Part shown: positions 49,858-63,126 of the stretch, one piece after another
How positions within the stretch are numbered: position 1 is the first letter of the stretch
How the letters are laid out: each line of letters starts with the position of its first letter
From: Serinus canaria
Lineage: Eukaryota; Chordata; Aves; Passeriformes; Fringillidae
Direction: 5' to 3'
Assembly: GCF_022539315.1 (NCBI RefSeq)
Contig: NC_066313.1
Coordinates: 23,039,059-23,103,058 of the forward strand
DNA length: 64,000 bases
Made by a program: the position numbers and the translations under genes
The notes under the pieces: model-generated
Database searches by the model: none
What the model saw: the letters and a program-made list of their open reading frames with translations, nothing else
What the model was told of the DNA's origin: nothing

Positions 49858-52800
49858 TACAGTTTATCTGAAGCACTGAATTTTCTTGCCAAGATGTTCT
49901 ACCAGATATCCACAACTGCTTTAATTCAATGCCATTTTATTCTTGTTCATTCATTATTTTCTTAGAACAATTAAAAAAATGAAATATTAAGAAAAAAGTC
50001 AAAGCATTTGAAGGAAAAAATATTTATTTTTTGAAAAAAACTAAAGCAGAATTTTTTTTTCTTCAATTTGAGGGAGAGGGGTGGGGTTCAAGTACTTCAA
50101 AAATCACTTAGGTTAAAGAAACTACTCATTTTTACCAAATGAAAAACACAACCAAAAAATGTTATCCAGCTCCATTTGAAATTTAGCATTTAGAGTGAAA
50201 ATGCATGTACAACTTCAGCTTTATGCATAGGTGCATGCTTCACCAACAATAAATTGAACAGAACAGGGCACAAAGACACTGCACTAAATTGCATACTGCA
50301 GCCTCCAATTTTGTACTTTCCGATATTTATGGGTAGCTGCAGAATTGTGGGTGTGCTCATTTTTCACATGCAAATGGTCATTTGCACATCCAGATATGCC
50401 TGAAAAGTTAAAAGACTTGTTTGAGCACTGATGAAATACAAAACTCCATGTACTGAATAAAAACATTAACGGCATCACAGCAAAGGGAAGGAGGAAAGGT
50501 AGAAGCACTATGTGAGTCATTTAAAATACATAAGAGAGCAGCTGAAAGATGAAAATTGGCAAAAGCATCTCTATGGGTCTGGAATTTTTTTCCTTCTTTT
50601 TGAATAGTCTCAGAAAGACAGACAAGACAACCAGACTCAGTTGAAAGTCTGTCTTTGGCTTCTCACATGACCTCTTAAGATGAGGATGAACACATGTGGT
50701 TGATTGAGTGAAGACCCTTAAACACATTATAGCCTTATATTAATGACAGTTGTGAAAAACAAAACACTTGGAGAAAGCATTTCAAGTGCCCCAGCACACA
50801 AGCAGCCACTACCCCATGCTGCAGCCTGGTTTTAGGAAAGGGCAGAGGCCTCCACTCACTGTCAGGGAAGCTACAGATCTGTGTTTGCTGGATTTGTTTG
50901 ATCTTGGCACCCATCTCGTCTCTCACACCCAACAGGTTGTGCAAAAATGAGTGTCAGGCTCCACAAAACAAAGGCACTAGCATCCAAAAGAAGCAGGAAG
51001 GACTCCATTGCAGTTTCATCAAGAAATGAAGGACCAGTGGAAATTTGAGGTCTCTTCCATCCCTGCTTCCTTCTCCAGCTCATTCACAACACACTCCCTC
51101 AAAATGCAAACACAGCCTGCCAGCCTTAGTTCCTTCCATAGATGACATGACATCAAATTGACAGAACTGTGACTGTTTGACATCCAAGCTGATAACACAA
51201 CAGCACTTCTGAGCAACACTCAAACAATGGGCAAGAAATGTGGCTCCCATAAATGGGTGAATTTACAGCTCGCTGTTGAAGAAATAAATAAACCATTACC
51301 CACAAAGCTTCGTTTCTCTTTGAAGTACGTCACCTGTCACTAAAGGTTAAATAACTGTCGACTGCTCATGCGAGGCTGGCGGGGCTGGTTGTAACTTCTT
51401 TAGCTCTAATGGGGACTGTGCAGTTATAACCCTCCTGCTTTAAGGAACACGACCTAAGTGACTGTCAGCAGTGGGAAATGGATCACCTACTACATGCCTG
51501 TTATCGGTGCATTGTTATGATTTTATGGAGGAAACAGGTCAAAATACAGTGGGCAGCAATCAGCATGAAATAATGGGCCAACTGCTGTGACTGACAGGAC
51601 AAAATGTAAGAGACATGGGCTTCAGATTTGGGAGCCAACTCATAGGAAAAGCAAAGATCTCCTCTTTCCAAGGTACAGTCATGCCATTATTCATGAACTA
51701 GGGACAACCACCCATCACTCTGGTGCCCAGGATACCTTAGGGAACTAGGAAGGAAGGTTCCTAGCTCAGAAATCCTGGTAAAGGGAGCAGGGGCAGGTGA
51801 GTGTAAGCATGAAGAACACTAGAGAGATCACCAGTGAAGATTAAAACCCTTGGCTACTCAAGGAGACAGTATCTTGAATTTTTTTCTCCAGGTAGTAAAA
51901 AACCTCTCCCTAAAGTTTCGCATGAGATCACGTCTCTCCCCTTCCTGCTAGCTCTGGAAATAAAAGATCAGCTTAAACCCCTGAACCACACATAGGAGAT
52001 GACAGTAGGGCAGGAAGCTTACTGATGGAATGGTAGTCTCCAGCAAACATACCAGGCATCCATCCAGACAGTTGAAAAAGTACATGCTTCTAGAAAAAAG
52101 GCTTCATGTGAATTTGGTAGCCTGCCATTTCCCACAGAGTCTCATGAGGACAAGGAAGTGGGCAGAAATCACTTGTAAAGTCCCTCAGGCACTGGTGAGA
52201 AGTGATGGTAACCTTGTCAGACAGGTGATTCTGCTTGCCTTCTCCCTTCTAGAAGAAGGAGATGTGGATTTTCAAATGAGAAGATATTTTTAGATAAGGA
52301 AAGATATTTCATGTACTTGGTATGGGCAGAGATTTGTTCCTAGACAGCCACACAAATCCCATGAGGCATGAGTACACATGTCCTGCAAAAGTTCCCTCAC
52401 CCTATAGCTGGCTCACAGGGCTCAGTCACCTGCCTCCCCAAAACTCTACTTGAAAAGACGTCAAGGGAGAGTTACAGCCTCATCTCTCAGCTGGATAATC
52501 ATTAGTCCAAAAACATGACAAAGCGGTCCATTACTGATTTTATGTAACACCTATGATATTACCCTCTCAGGCTGAGAAACAATCAGAAATTATTTTTCTG
52601 CCAAAGCTCAACACCATTACCATTTATGTCTCAGCAAGAGCTCCCTTCCCTCTCTGAAGGATTGGGTGCACATCCCAGAGAATTACTGGCCATTCTTCAC
52701 ATCCACTTGAGAGGGAGCAATTGGAGCTGAGGGTCTGACCTACAGGTAACCACAGATTGTCAACTGAGCCCCATAAACATTGAAAACCAGAAATTCTTTT

Positions 52801-54109
52801 CAAAATTCTCCACTCAGCTGTTTTTCAAACTTAAAGTGTCCATATGGCTAATCAGCACAAAGAGCTGCCTGTGAGAATAAAAGGATTGCCAGCATCCCAG
52901 AAGCAGACAGACATCAGTAAGAGGAATAGCACTGATATCTAACAAGTCCTGAATCCATTTACCTCTCAAAACTCTATCTTCTCCACTCCCAGAACTGGAA
53001 GTAGTAAGGCTGTATTCCTGATTATACCAGGGGAAGGAAAAAATCACTTGTTCCAGTTTGCAAAAATCGCATTTGCATGTTGCATTCTAAGTTTTATGCT
53101 GGTTCTGAAAACGCCATGCCTATTCCCAGCCCTAGGCCATTCCCCAGTAACCTAGGTTCAATGAAGCTGAATGAAAGCTTTCAGGGAAGAGGAGCATGAT
53201 GCAAGAGGAAGCATAGTTAGTACAAATGCTACATGACCCTTTCTTACCAGGTAAAGCCAACCCTTGTCCTCAGGGTGGGTTTTTAAACTAAGAGCCTGGC
53301 AGCAAGAACTGCAGAGAAATGCTCTCATGAAGGTTTACTATCCTTTCTATCCCATATTTTATCTAGGAATATTCCTAGCTGTAGATAGCTGCAGTGTGCT
53401 GCTATAAAGAGTAGCACCATGCATCTCAGACGTCTCCTGTTCTAAAAAAATTATTGGTATTTAATGTACCCTCCCCCATGGAGCCATCTATTAAGCTCTC
53501 ACAGTATCAAATAGAGGGCCTGATAAGGAGAAGGGACACACAGACCTATTCTTTTTCAAAAAACCTTTATCAAAGTTTGTAGTGCTCCCAAGTTCAGATA
53601 AATTTGGGAACACCCAAGTCATTTGCCCTTAAAGCAGAGAAATAATAAATTATTCAAGCCACAGACATCACCCAAATTCAGAGTTACAAGAATATTCTAT
53701 TCTCTATCAAATTTCATGGGCCAGTGGATGTGGCAGCACAGAAGTGTGCATTTCAGTGCAACAAGCTGTATTCTCATAGACATTTGTTTCCTTCCTTCAC
53801 AAACCCTTCCAGTACCACCCAGCTAGACAGAAACACGCATGCAAGTATTTGGCACCTTTCCTCTCACTTGACAGCCAAGAGACAATCCAGAGGCCAGTTT
53901 CCCCAGTGCCCTGACAACCCTACAGGGATAGGATATTCATTTCCATTCCCATGCCAATGACAAGCAAGTTATACATTGCATTCAATCCTACCATTCCTTG
54001 TTTATCTACCATGACAGTCCTCTCTGGCTCTAGTGTGGCTAGGAGCCCAGAGGGCATGCATGACCTTTTTCAAGCTGTTCTAAGTTGTCATAAGCTCTTC
54101 TGCCCCCAT
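49858..54109. other. unique non-coding DNA
   Basis: AT-rich, especially 49920-50250. No gene, RNA gene or known repeat recognised. Confidence 0.45.
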
Positions 54110-54560
54110 TTTTATTTTCCATCATTTTATTCATGCCCTGCTCTTCTCCCTCTATCACTCCAACATTTCTTTATTGCGGTCCTCCTAGAACGTTATCTTC
54201 TCTTGTCTCCTTGTCCATGAATTACAGCCTCTCTTCCCTCTCTTTTCCTCTTCTTGTTCATTTTGATGGTGTTTCTTATATTTCTGTCCTCCATTTGCTG
54301 AGCAGGACAAGCTTTTGCCCAGACATTCCATTAACCCACACTCCTTTGACTTGCTGCAGTGCTGAAAACAGATGAAAACTAGTCTCTCTTCGCTACATCC
54401 TTTCTCTCAGCATTCATTTATCTTAGCTCCTTCATACTTTTTACCTCTTCCAGTCTCTTTCCCCTTTTCTATGTTCAGGCACATCATTCTACCTGGCCTC
54501 CTTTGATCTGCTGTTAGTTTTTGAGCTCCCTGTTTTACTCATCTTCCAATCTCCCATAAA
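54110..54560. repeat. pyrimidine-rich region
   Basis: About 450 bases dominated by C and T on the plus strand, with many CTCTTCTCC-type units but no fixed period. The 80- to 90-codon frames here are open because purine-rich stop codons are scarce. Confidence 0.6.
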
Positions 54561-55797
54561 CACTCCCTGAAAATTAAAGTCAGATTAGTCTTTTTCAGTT
54601 GCCTCATTGTTGAGGCAAACCAAACATCACTTATATGAGAAATTTCTTTCAGGGCCACCTGGAAGAGTAAACTAAGACATCCTGCATTTCTTGCCAATAA
54701 TCAAGTTTCTGAACCAGTAGAGACACATTTATAGAGACAGCTTATGGGGATCTGTTGAGATGATAGCTCAACACTTCAGAGCCAGCCCCTCCAATATTCC
54801 AAGTGGAAATGAATTACAAAATGTGGGGAAAACAGGAGTCATGACAAACACTTTAGCTGGGATTTGGTTTCAAACAACAATTTTTGGCTAATTTTCCCTC
54901 TTAAAGAGATAAAAGGGATGTCAAAATCTTTGATCTTCAGAAATTTAGGAAGCTGTATTTATGGCAAACATGAAACTTACCGGATTCTTTTGACTTCCTC
55001 GTGTCAGATGTGTTAACTTTATAAAATAATAGGAACTCACCAATGAAAGCGCCAAGACTGGTGGATTTGTAGTTTCTCTTATCACATAGCAAGACAGAAG
55101 ACTGAAATAATGCAAGGCACTGGAAGGTTTGGGATTGCAATATCTCTGACAACACTCATTGTACAGCTAGGACCATTTTTCAAGCAGCAACATGCAGATG
55201 ACAAAACATAAAAAATACCATCACAAGAAAGATAAATTACTGATTCCAGAGGAGATGGCGTTGGTACTGAAAGGAGGTAGTTCTGCTTTTACCCAAGCAA
55301 CACCAACACCCTGCACAAGATACAGGAGGGATAGGGAACCTATTGCAGCCCCCTGATTTGAAGAAACACTGGGATGTTATAGGCAGTTGTGACAGTCAGA
55401 AATCTGGGACCTGTGGATGAAGAGAGAACATGTCCTCCTGCTGCAGAGATGTAATTTCTATCATGCTCTGTATAGGATGGCAATGGTGAGCTTGATGGAT
55501 TTAGTTTCCAGAACAGGAACAAGACTATAAATTAACAACCTTAAATCATGGGCAACAGAACTGGCTCAAGCCCAGCTTCTTAAAAATTTGTTCGGTCGGT
55601 GCTGGATAAAAGTATTGACTGAAGCTTTGACTAAGGTTGGGTCTTTTGCCACAATTGTGACACCCAAAACAGAGCTCACTTTGTAGCTTCTCTGTGGAAT
55701 TGTTTCAAACAGCTACCTCCTTGGATATTTCTTTAAAAAAAAGGACAAAACCTTTTAGTCATCTAATTTTGATACTTCTGGTTGAAAACAGCTAATG
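54561..55797. other. unique non-coding DNA
   Basis: Nothing recognised. Confidence 0.45.
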
Positions 55798-55837
55798 CAT
55801 TCTTGTTTATTGTAATAAGGCACAATAAACAAGAATG
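55798..55837. promoter_or_regulatory. perfect 16-bp inverted repeat with paired FOX/SOX-like sites
   Basis: CATTCTTGTTTATTGT (55798-55813) and its exact reverse complement (55822-55837) flank the 8-base spacer AATAAGGC. Each arm carries a forkhead-type TGTTTAT and a SOX-like ATTGT/ACAAT. It could be a hairpin-forming site or a symmetric binding site. No MITE-like flanks were seen. Confidence 0.6.
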
Positions 55838-56104
55838 AACACATCATAAAAATCGTTTCCTAAGTTCTCTTTTGTTAAGGGTCTAAAAGGAACAGTGCCA
55901 AAAATAAAACATACTCAAGGCTAGATATTGCTCCAAATTGAGAGGCTGCTCAGAATTCCTAGCAAAAGAACCAGATCATAACTCAGCAGGAATTTCTGAA
56001 GGCAAAAATGTGGAGAAATGACAAAAAGGGAAATCAATGGGATATTGTATTACCTGGCTATAAAGTATTCGAGTAGGATAGATAGAAGCCAAGTTTTCTT
56101 CTAG

Positions 56105-56160
56105 AAAAACTCCAATGACTTCAGTAGAGTTATGGCAATAAAGACACAAGTCCTCTGAGG
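56105..56160. repeat. possible ancient amniote interspersed repeat fragment
   Basis: A near-palindromic 24-base core at 56108-56131 (AACTCCAATGAC followed by TTCAGTAGAGTT) resembles the 'AACTCCATTGACTTCAATGGAGTT' type core of an old repeat common in birds, turtles and crocodilians. It is too short to assign a family. Confidence 0.3.
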
Positions 56161-56249
56161 CAGAGACTATTAGAGCAGCAACAGGCTCAGCTCCCACAGG
56201 GAGTTGACATCACTGCAGACACAGAGCCTTAGTTTAGCATGTCTTGACC

Positions 56250-56264
56250 AAAAAAAAAAAAAAA
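56250..56264. repeat. A15 run
   Basis: Fifteen consecutive A with no polyadenylation hexamer just upstream. Confidence 0.9.
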
Positions 56265-59200
56265 CAAAACCCACACTGTAAATGTATTTTCAAGTTACAA
56301 TAGCCATTTTGTCTTCAACAAAAGGTGTTTTTTCCACAATGAAGGCAATCAAAGGGGAAAAGAAATCTAATGTAACAGCTACCTGATCAGCAAGATGGAA
56401 GTTAAACAATTTTAGTTTAAGTGCTTCTTGAATCTTCCAGTTCTAGGGTACAAGGGGAATTGAAAAACATTTTTTCATTAAATCAGAAAAGCTAAAATAA
56501 AGACAATTTTTTATGAACTTTTATATACCAGTGACCAGAATATCACCCAGTTCACATTTTTAAAATGGCAATCAGAACAAAATCTAGGAGTCTTTTAGCT
56601 GCACCGGGTGTTATCACTTAATCAGAAATCAGCAAGACAGTAAACACCAAACATCCCATTATGCCTGAAGTACAGCATAGTACGTGAGAGTGCGTGATAA
56701 CTCGAGAGTACTTTTTCCTGTCTGTGCTAACAATTTGTAAAAACAAGTAATAAGGTGAAAAAAATTTCACAAGTAGAAAGACTGTTCTATTTTAAACTAT
56801 AGAATAAAACAACTCTTCTAAGGCCTCTGATCAAGCTGGTACACCTACAGCATAAGAGATCAGTTCCGTTAACAAATAAAACTTAATATAGAGCAGAAAA
56901 CTCAATTTGAACTGCCCCCACCTATATCTGCAGCCAGTATTAACTGTGACTCCTCAGGGAAGAGACCTGGGGACAGCTCAATGACAGCCTGATCAATATG
57001 CACAGGCAGTAGGAAAGGGTGAGGGGAAGCAAAGGAAATGCGTGGTTGACGAATGTACCCGAGTACATTCTGGTACTGCCATATAAATTAGGGGTATGCT
57101 CTCATTTACAATGCTACATTCAGCTCCAGCCAACAATCCCCATCCCCCCCTGTGACACCATACAGCTAAACCATCAGGGATAGAAACAACAGACAAATAT
57201 GATTACTGCCTGCATGAGGCCACAGATGCTTCCAAGGACAAAGTTAACTTTCATTCTAGTGGGGCAGATGCCTTTGCTATGGAAGATGACTTAGGGACTC
57301 CCTGAGGGCTTGTCTTCAAAGGCAAGCTAAATCCTGAGTCATAACATCCCTAAAAAAGTACTAAGTTCCAACTCAAATATGATGAAATAAGGAAGTCAAG
57401 TGATTCCAGAATCTGTAAAAAGGGCTTTAAACACAAGTGATACACTGAGATTACAAAATCTGCACTGACCCAGAAAACTGCTCTGGTGCTACACATGTCT
57501 CTGCAGATCCTAATTCCTACTTGAGACACCAAGCACACCTTTATATGAGCCAGCCTCATGAGATATAGCTTCTTCCTGGTTCAGATAAACAGATTGTGAG
57601 CCTCTGTCTTTGCCAAAGCAGATGACAGCAGCGTACCTTGGCCAGTGTGTGTGAAAAACACACAGGCACCTCCCACCCAGCCAAATGCCAGTGCTTGACC
57701 CCATCCTTCACAGTTTCATATAACAGAACCAGAGCATCATGAGCCTGCCCAAGGTCCATTATCCCTGAGCCTTGCTTACCAGCCCATCATTCAAATGAGC
57801 CTGAACACACCATGAAATAAAACTCTTCCTGTTTTTCAGGTGTACAAAGTTATTCCTCTCCAGTTGCCTTTGATAAGTTTGAAAAGAAAATGATGAAAAT
57901 TTTCTTTCCTCCTTGGGAAAGAAAATTAACTTTTGACCACCAAAGGGTGACATTTGTTTTGAGCACTATCACATCTTCAGTTTGCTTAGTGATGTCCTCA
58001 GAAGTCAGTCTGACACCATTAAAGAAATTCCCGCAGCTGTAAATAGTGATGAACATTAAATATTCCCTAAAAATTCTGGAAATCTTGTGCCACATCCACG
58101 ACTGCACTCTAATTATCCAATCAGAAGCAGGAAGGACACAGAGCTTATTGTGTCCAGCCAGATCTTCTTTATGTCACTCTAACCAAGTTGCTCACAAAGT
58201 AGTGAGACCAAAATTATTCACAGAATTTTTCTGAATAATCCCAAATAGCAAATCAATTGAGAGAGTGCAAGAAATTATGATCTGCTTAACAACTATTCTG
58301 AAATCTGAACAGAAAGCTGAATTTGCTGCACTTCTTGTAAAAGTTATTTGGATCTTCACCAAAACAAATTTGACTGAGCACTGCAGACTACCTTTGAAGT
58401 TGAGTGAATAACAACAGGCTTCAAATATGGTCAAATTTAAATAAAGGCAATGTTTTAAAAGCTGTCATGTTTTTCTCCCTCCATTACCTATAAATTGTTT
58501 ACCCAATACTCCATGCATGTTATCACTGCTGACAATGTAGTCAAATGCATGATACCAAAAAAATCAAATGTTCAAGGGGCAGGCTGTGAATGCACACAAA
58601 TTGAAAATTTTGAGTTTACTTTCTCTTCTTCCTCTGACAAATCCACTGACCTGTGGATTTCCTCAACCATTTTTTTGTAAGCCTTTGAAATTTTTTTGCT
58701 TTCCATTTTTCTCTAACATTTTCAAGACATTTTTAAAAATACAGTATTTTCAAGAGAGAACACTGAATATGCATTGAAGCCTTTGGGGATTTTTGGGGGG
58801 CTTTTACATTAGATAAACATCTCAAAGTTCTGGGAACCTTCTAACTTTATGCACTCTTTTCACCAGTTTGTCAGGAATCTGTTCACAGTATTTCTCCCCA
58901 CATCTTATTTACTTCTGAAAAGAAGAGGAAAAAGTATTTCTGCAGATACTACTTGTACTGGCAGGAGATCCAAGGGAGAACGTTAATAAAGTGCTGTTCC
59001 TCTTTTTCTGGGGTATGAGACAGACAAACAGAAGTTCATGACAAAGCCCTGTGATGACTAACTCCTTTTGTTGCAATAAACGCTGACAGTTCTCCACCCC
59101 CACACAGACACATACTTGATTTCATTAGATAGTTCTCAGATGTGTGCTCTGAGTATTTCATAAGATATGCATGTCCCAGTTGAAAGGCTGCATGGGAGAA

Positions 59201-61461
59201 GGCAGAATATTTAAGTGGCCCCACCCAGCGTGGACAGCGTACATGATACCATGACTGTTCCAAATACAGTTTCACTACCACTAATTACTTGGTCAGCTCC
59301 TACTGACTGCTAAAAAATGCATGGATAACCACTTGGCAATGTCCCATTCCTCTTTGTGTACATACTCAAACCCGGACTATGACAGTGCATTCCCTTTTTT
59401 ATTCGCAAGTGTCTCCCATAGAGGTACAAACCCACCTTGCACCTCAAAACGCACGCCTCACAAATCATAGCATAATGCTTGTTCTAACCTGGCGATTAAA
59501 ACACAGCCTACTATCCCAAACAGGTATGCAAATTTTATACATGGCCAGGTCATTTGAGATTTGTCTCCTCTCTCCCCACTCTCATAATTTTTAAAGTCTG
59601 CCTTGAAACAAGTAAAAGGGATCTCATCTTTAAAGAATGAGGGCTCATCACCTTCCGACAATTAAGCTTCTTGAAGGGGTCTCAAGGTGGGCAAGCAGCC
59701 TCATGAAATGGCCCATAACCACTAGCCACCACAAAACCCTTGCCTATATTATATGAAACATGAAATAGCTGAAGATACAAGGAATGCAACTAGGAATTCA
59801 ACCCATAAAGCCTTCTTTGTGAAACTGAGAAGCCTCAGAAGTGCTTTGAAAGGCTTGAAGGAAGAGAAATTATTTTAACAAAAGAGGAAAAAAAAAAAGA
59901 GAACTTGAAAGAGAACAGAAGTTCTGAAGTGTGTGGGGGTGGGAGAAGTCTTCAGTGTTAGGAACACCAAAGAGATCTCTAACTCAAAGCTACCAGAATA
60001 GTTTAACCAAGCTGAGGTGGCTTTGGCTAGATATTCTTACTTCAGCAGTGACTGTAGTTTGTTGCCCAGGGGACTGCGCTGTGGATCTAACTGGACTGTG
60101 GTTTAATTGGCAGAGGACCTAGAGGATGGCTACTCCCTGTATCCCAACAAGAAGCAGTTCAGCCTCCAGGAGGCTGCAGAGTTGTGCTTCTGTGCCATAG
60201 CTTGCTGACAAGGAAACCACACCCTACTGCTTGTGATGAGGCTGAGCACAGGCGAAGGGAGGGAGAGAGGAAGAAGAGGGCCCATGTCTGCTATGCATCA
60301 GCTGCCCTCCTCTGCCAGCAGAGCAGCTTCCAGATGACCACCGTGGGGCTGAGATGAGAAAGGGGTCAGCAGTCCTCCCACCGTGACAGCACCACAGCTT
60401 GAAATTCCAATTTCCTCATGCTCCCCTGGGGTAGTTTATGAGCCATTTTGGTTAGTGAACGTTGGCTCCTAAAATTAATGAGCGTGTCTGTTTTCAACAT
60501 ACGGTCAATTGCTGATTGTTCTGATGTGGTGAGCCAGGCTGATGAATACATACCACCCACAGATAAAGAAAGAGCTGGGCTTTCCTGCTGCGTGTTGAGG
60601 AAAGGGAAGAGGAAAAAGAAATAACAAAAAACTTCAAATAAGCCAAGTGCCAAAGGCACATCAGGGCAACTGCACCCAAAAATGTTCTTAGAGACCAGTG
60701 GCTATGAAAAGATGTATTTTTCTGCAGCTGGGGTTTTACTGAATCCCAGCTGGGGTTTATAAATTTTTTTTGTTTGTTTTTTGTGAAGCCGAAAACCAAC
60801 CTCAGGTCCTATAGCCCCAGCCTTAACTCAATGTCAAATAACAGCCATGAAAAGGCATCTATCTTCTCCTCACTCCACTCCCTCATTGGAATAGGCAACA
60901 ACAACAAATTGTCACACCTTTCTCAACTTACCCTCTCCTACAGCATCTGCTTATGCTAATAAATTTCCCAAGGAGGTGCTCAGCACAGTTGGAGGCACAC
61001 ATGCACAGGGCCATCTCACAGTGACCACATGCACTACCTGCACAATCACATCAGGAAGCAGGTACAGCTAGTCAACTCAAAATGTCAAGTAATAAAAGTT
61101 CAGATTTAGAATAAGATAAAAAGGCCAAATGCCCCTTGCTAGTCATAAGATATGCCACAGTAAATTAAAAATTTTATGCCACTGTATACATTACATGTAC
61201 ATGTGTTCACCTCATGAAAAATACATGAGGATCCAAGCGGCAGTAACAGTGTTTATGAGCCCATCACCTGGGCAGACATTCCCTTTATGGTTCTAATGAA
61301 GTAACGCAGAAAGACGGACACACCCTGAGTCCATAACCTTCTTAAAAGAAGAAACCTTAATCTGTACTACTGAACCTCCTAACCCAAATTTTTGATGTCT
61401 CAAAATGAAAAGAAAATAAATTTCACCACAAACAACATACCAGACAGCCCCCTGCACTGGG
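56265..61461. other. unique non-coding DNA
   Basis: Nothing recognised over about 5.2 kb. The longest frames (97-101 codons near 60366-60799, minus) have no family resemblance. Confidence 0.45.
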
Positions 61462-61479
61462 AAAAAAAAAAAAAAAAAA
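61462..61479. repeat. A18 run
   Basis: Eighteen A. The nearest upstream AATAAA (61415-61420) is 41 bases away, too far for a convincing polyadenylated end. Confidence 0.9.
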
Positions 61480-63087
61480 GCATCTGCCAAACTTTTTATA
61501 CATCTGTCATGTACAGACCGAGCTGGGCTCACAGGAGTGAGAGGATGGATGGAACTGGGAGCAAGAGGTAGCTGGTAAAAGAGAAGGGGAAGGAAAGCAG
61601 CACGTGAGGGTGTTGGGCCATAGGAGAAACAGAGGAGATGGAAAAGCTGAGAAAAAGAGGGAAAGTTAAAGGGAGGTTACGGATCGATTGCAGAGGCTGT
61701 ATTAACTCAGTCACAGGGCCCTGATGATCTCTAAATGGACTGAGCTCTGCTCTCATGGTTTATGATACCAGCAGAACCACTTGATTGAATTACAGTTCTT
61801 CAATTGATCGCTCCATATCAGTAATATGACTTCTCTACTCACCAGCCAGCTCCTCTTACAAAGGGAAGCTTTGATGGCAAGGAATGCTTTCCTGACATTT
61901 TTTATCTGAAGCAAATCAGTGTAAGAGTTGAAATGCTTTCGTTGACATTTCACAGGGAGAGAAACATGGCAGGTACCACTGCCACTCCTTGATAGCAACA
62001 AAAAGGCAGAAAAGAAGGGACAAACACACTTGGATATACAATGTTCAACCCTTTGAACTAGGCACAGATGAGGGCTACTTCCAGATAAAACATGCCTGCA
62101 TCCTCACACCACACATCCATTCTTTTCAAGCTGTCCCACTCCTATCCACCGTGACTGAGTAAGCACTGATGCTGCCAAAAGTTGCTGCCTTTGTGCATTT
62201 GACTCAGAGACATGCTGGTCTTGTGATTTGGTAAGGACATAACAGAGTGCATCATGGAAAAGTGTAGGAAGCCATCACAGGCAGAACTCCTTTGTAAAAA
62301 CAAAGGTAAAATGTAGACACAGGGGTGGTAAAATGCACAGAAAGAAAATTTTGATTACTTTGAGACACACTGGTCTGTATGAAACATCAATAGAAACCAA
62401 TCTAAGAAAAAAAAAATTAAACCTTACACTCATTCTCAATCAGGAATCAAATTGGGACTGTTACTTTGAGTTTTAAGATCAAGGATTAAATATTTCATTT
62501 CCTTGCATTTCTGCCTAGCATACATGTTGCCTCACTTTTGAGTATTCAGGTTTGGGGCTTTGCATTTGAAAGCACAACAATAGGAGAAAATTTCAGAAGA
62601 CATTTGAAGAAAAAAAAAAATCTGTCAACTCTGCCCACATTTATAGGGAATTCAACTTCTTTCCAGAGAAGAGGATCAAAGCGCAAGATATTAAGTAGTC
62701 ATATATCAACACTGCAAATGCAAAATCAAACAAAATAGAGACTGCTTTGCCTGCAGCAAGGACTTCAAAGTGTCTGAAGTTAGAATTTCTGAATTGACAG
62801 ACTAGGGCCTGTAGAGAAGGTGAGAAGTGTACTAACCATCATCAACTCTTCACCTTCGATAATGACCCTTGATGGTTACCAGGTTGCAGAAACTGGAACA
62901 ATCCCACCATTTTTCTGATTTAATTTAAGCCAAGCCAACCCTAGGCCTTTTTAACTTCTTTTGGCCCATTACCTTCCCATCCTTCCAAGTCAAACAGACA
63001 TGACTTGTTAATAAGGCTGGAACACTGACCTCGCTGTATCTGTCTCCATTCCTAATAGCTGAAAAGTGAGCAGCAGAAAGATTACTT
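61480..63087. other. unique non-coding DNA
   Basis: Nothing recognised. Confidence 0.45.
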
Positions 63088-63126
63088 AAAAAAAAAAAAA
63101 AAAAACAACAACAACAACAAAAAAAA
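63088..63126. repeat. A18 run plus (CAA)5 microsatellite
   Basis: A18 (63088-63105), five CAA units (63106-63120) and a further A6. A likely length-variable marker. Confidence 0.9.

Noticed and set aside
61415..61479. AATAAA and A18 as a retrocopy end
   Set aside because: The 41-base gap is longer than normal cleavage spacing.
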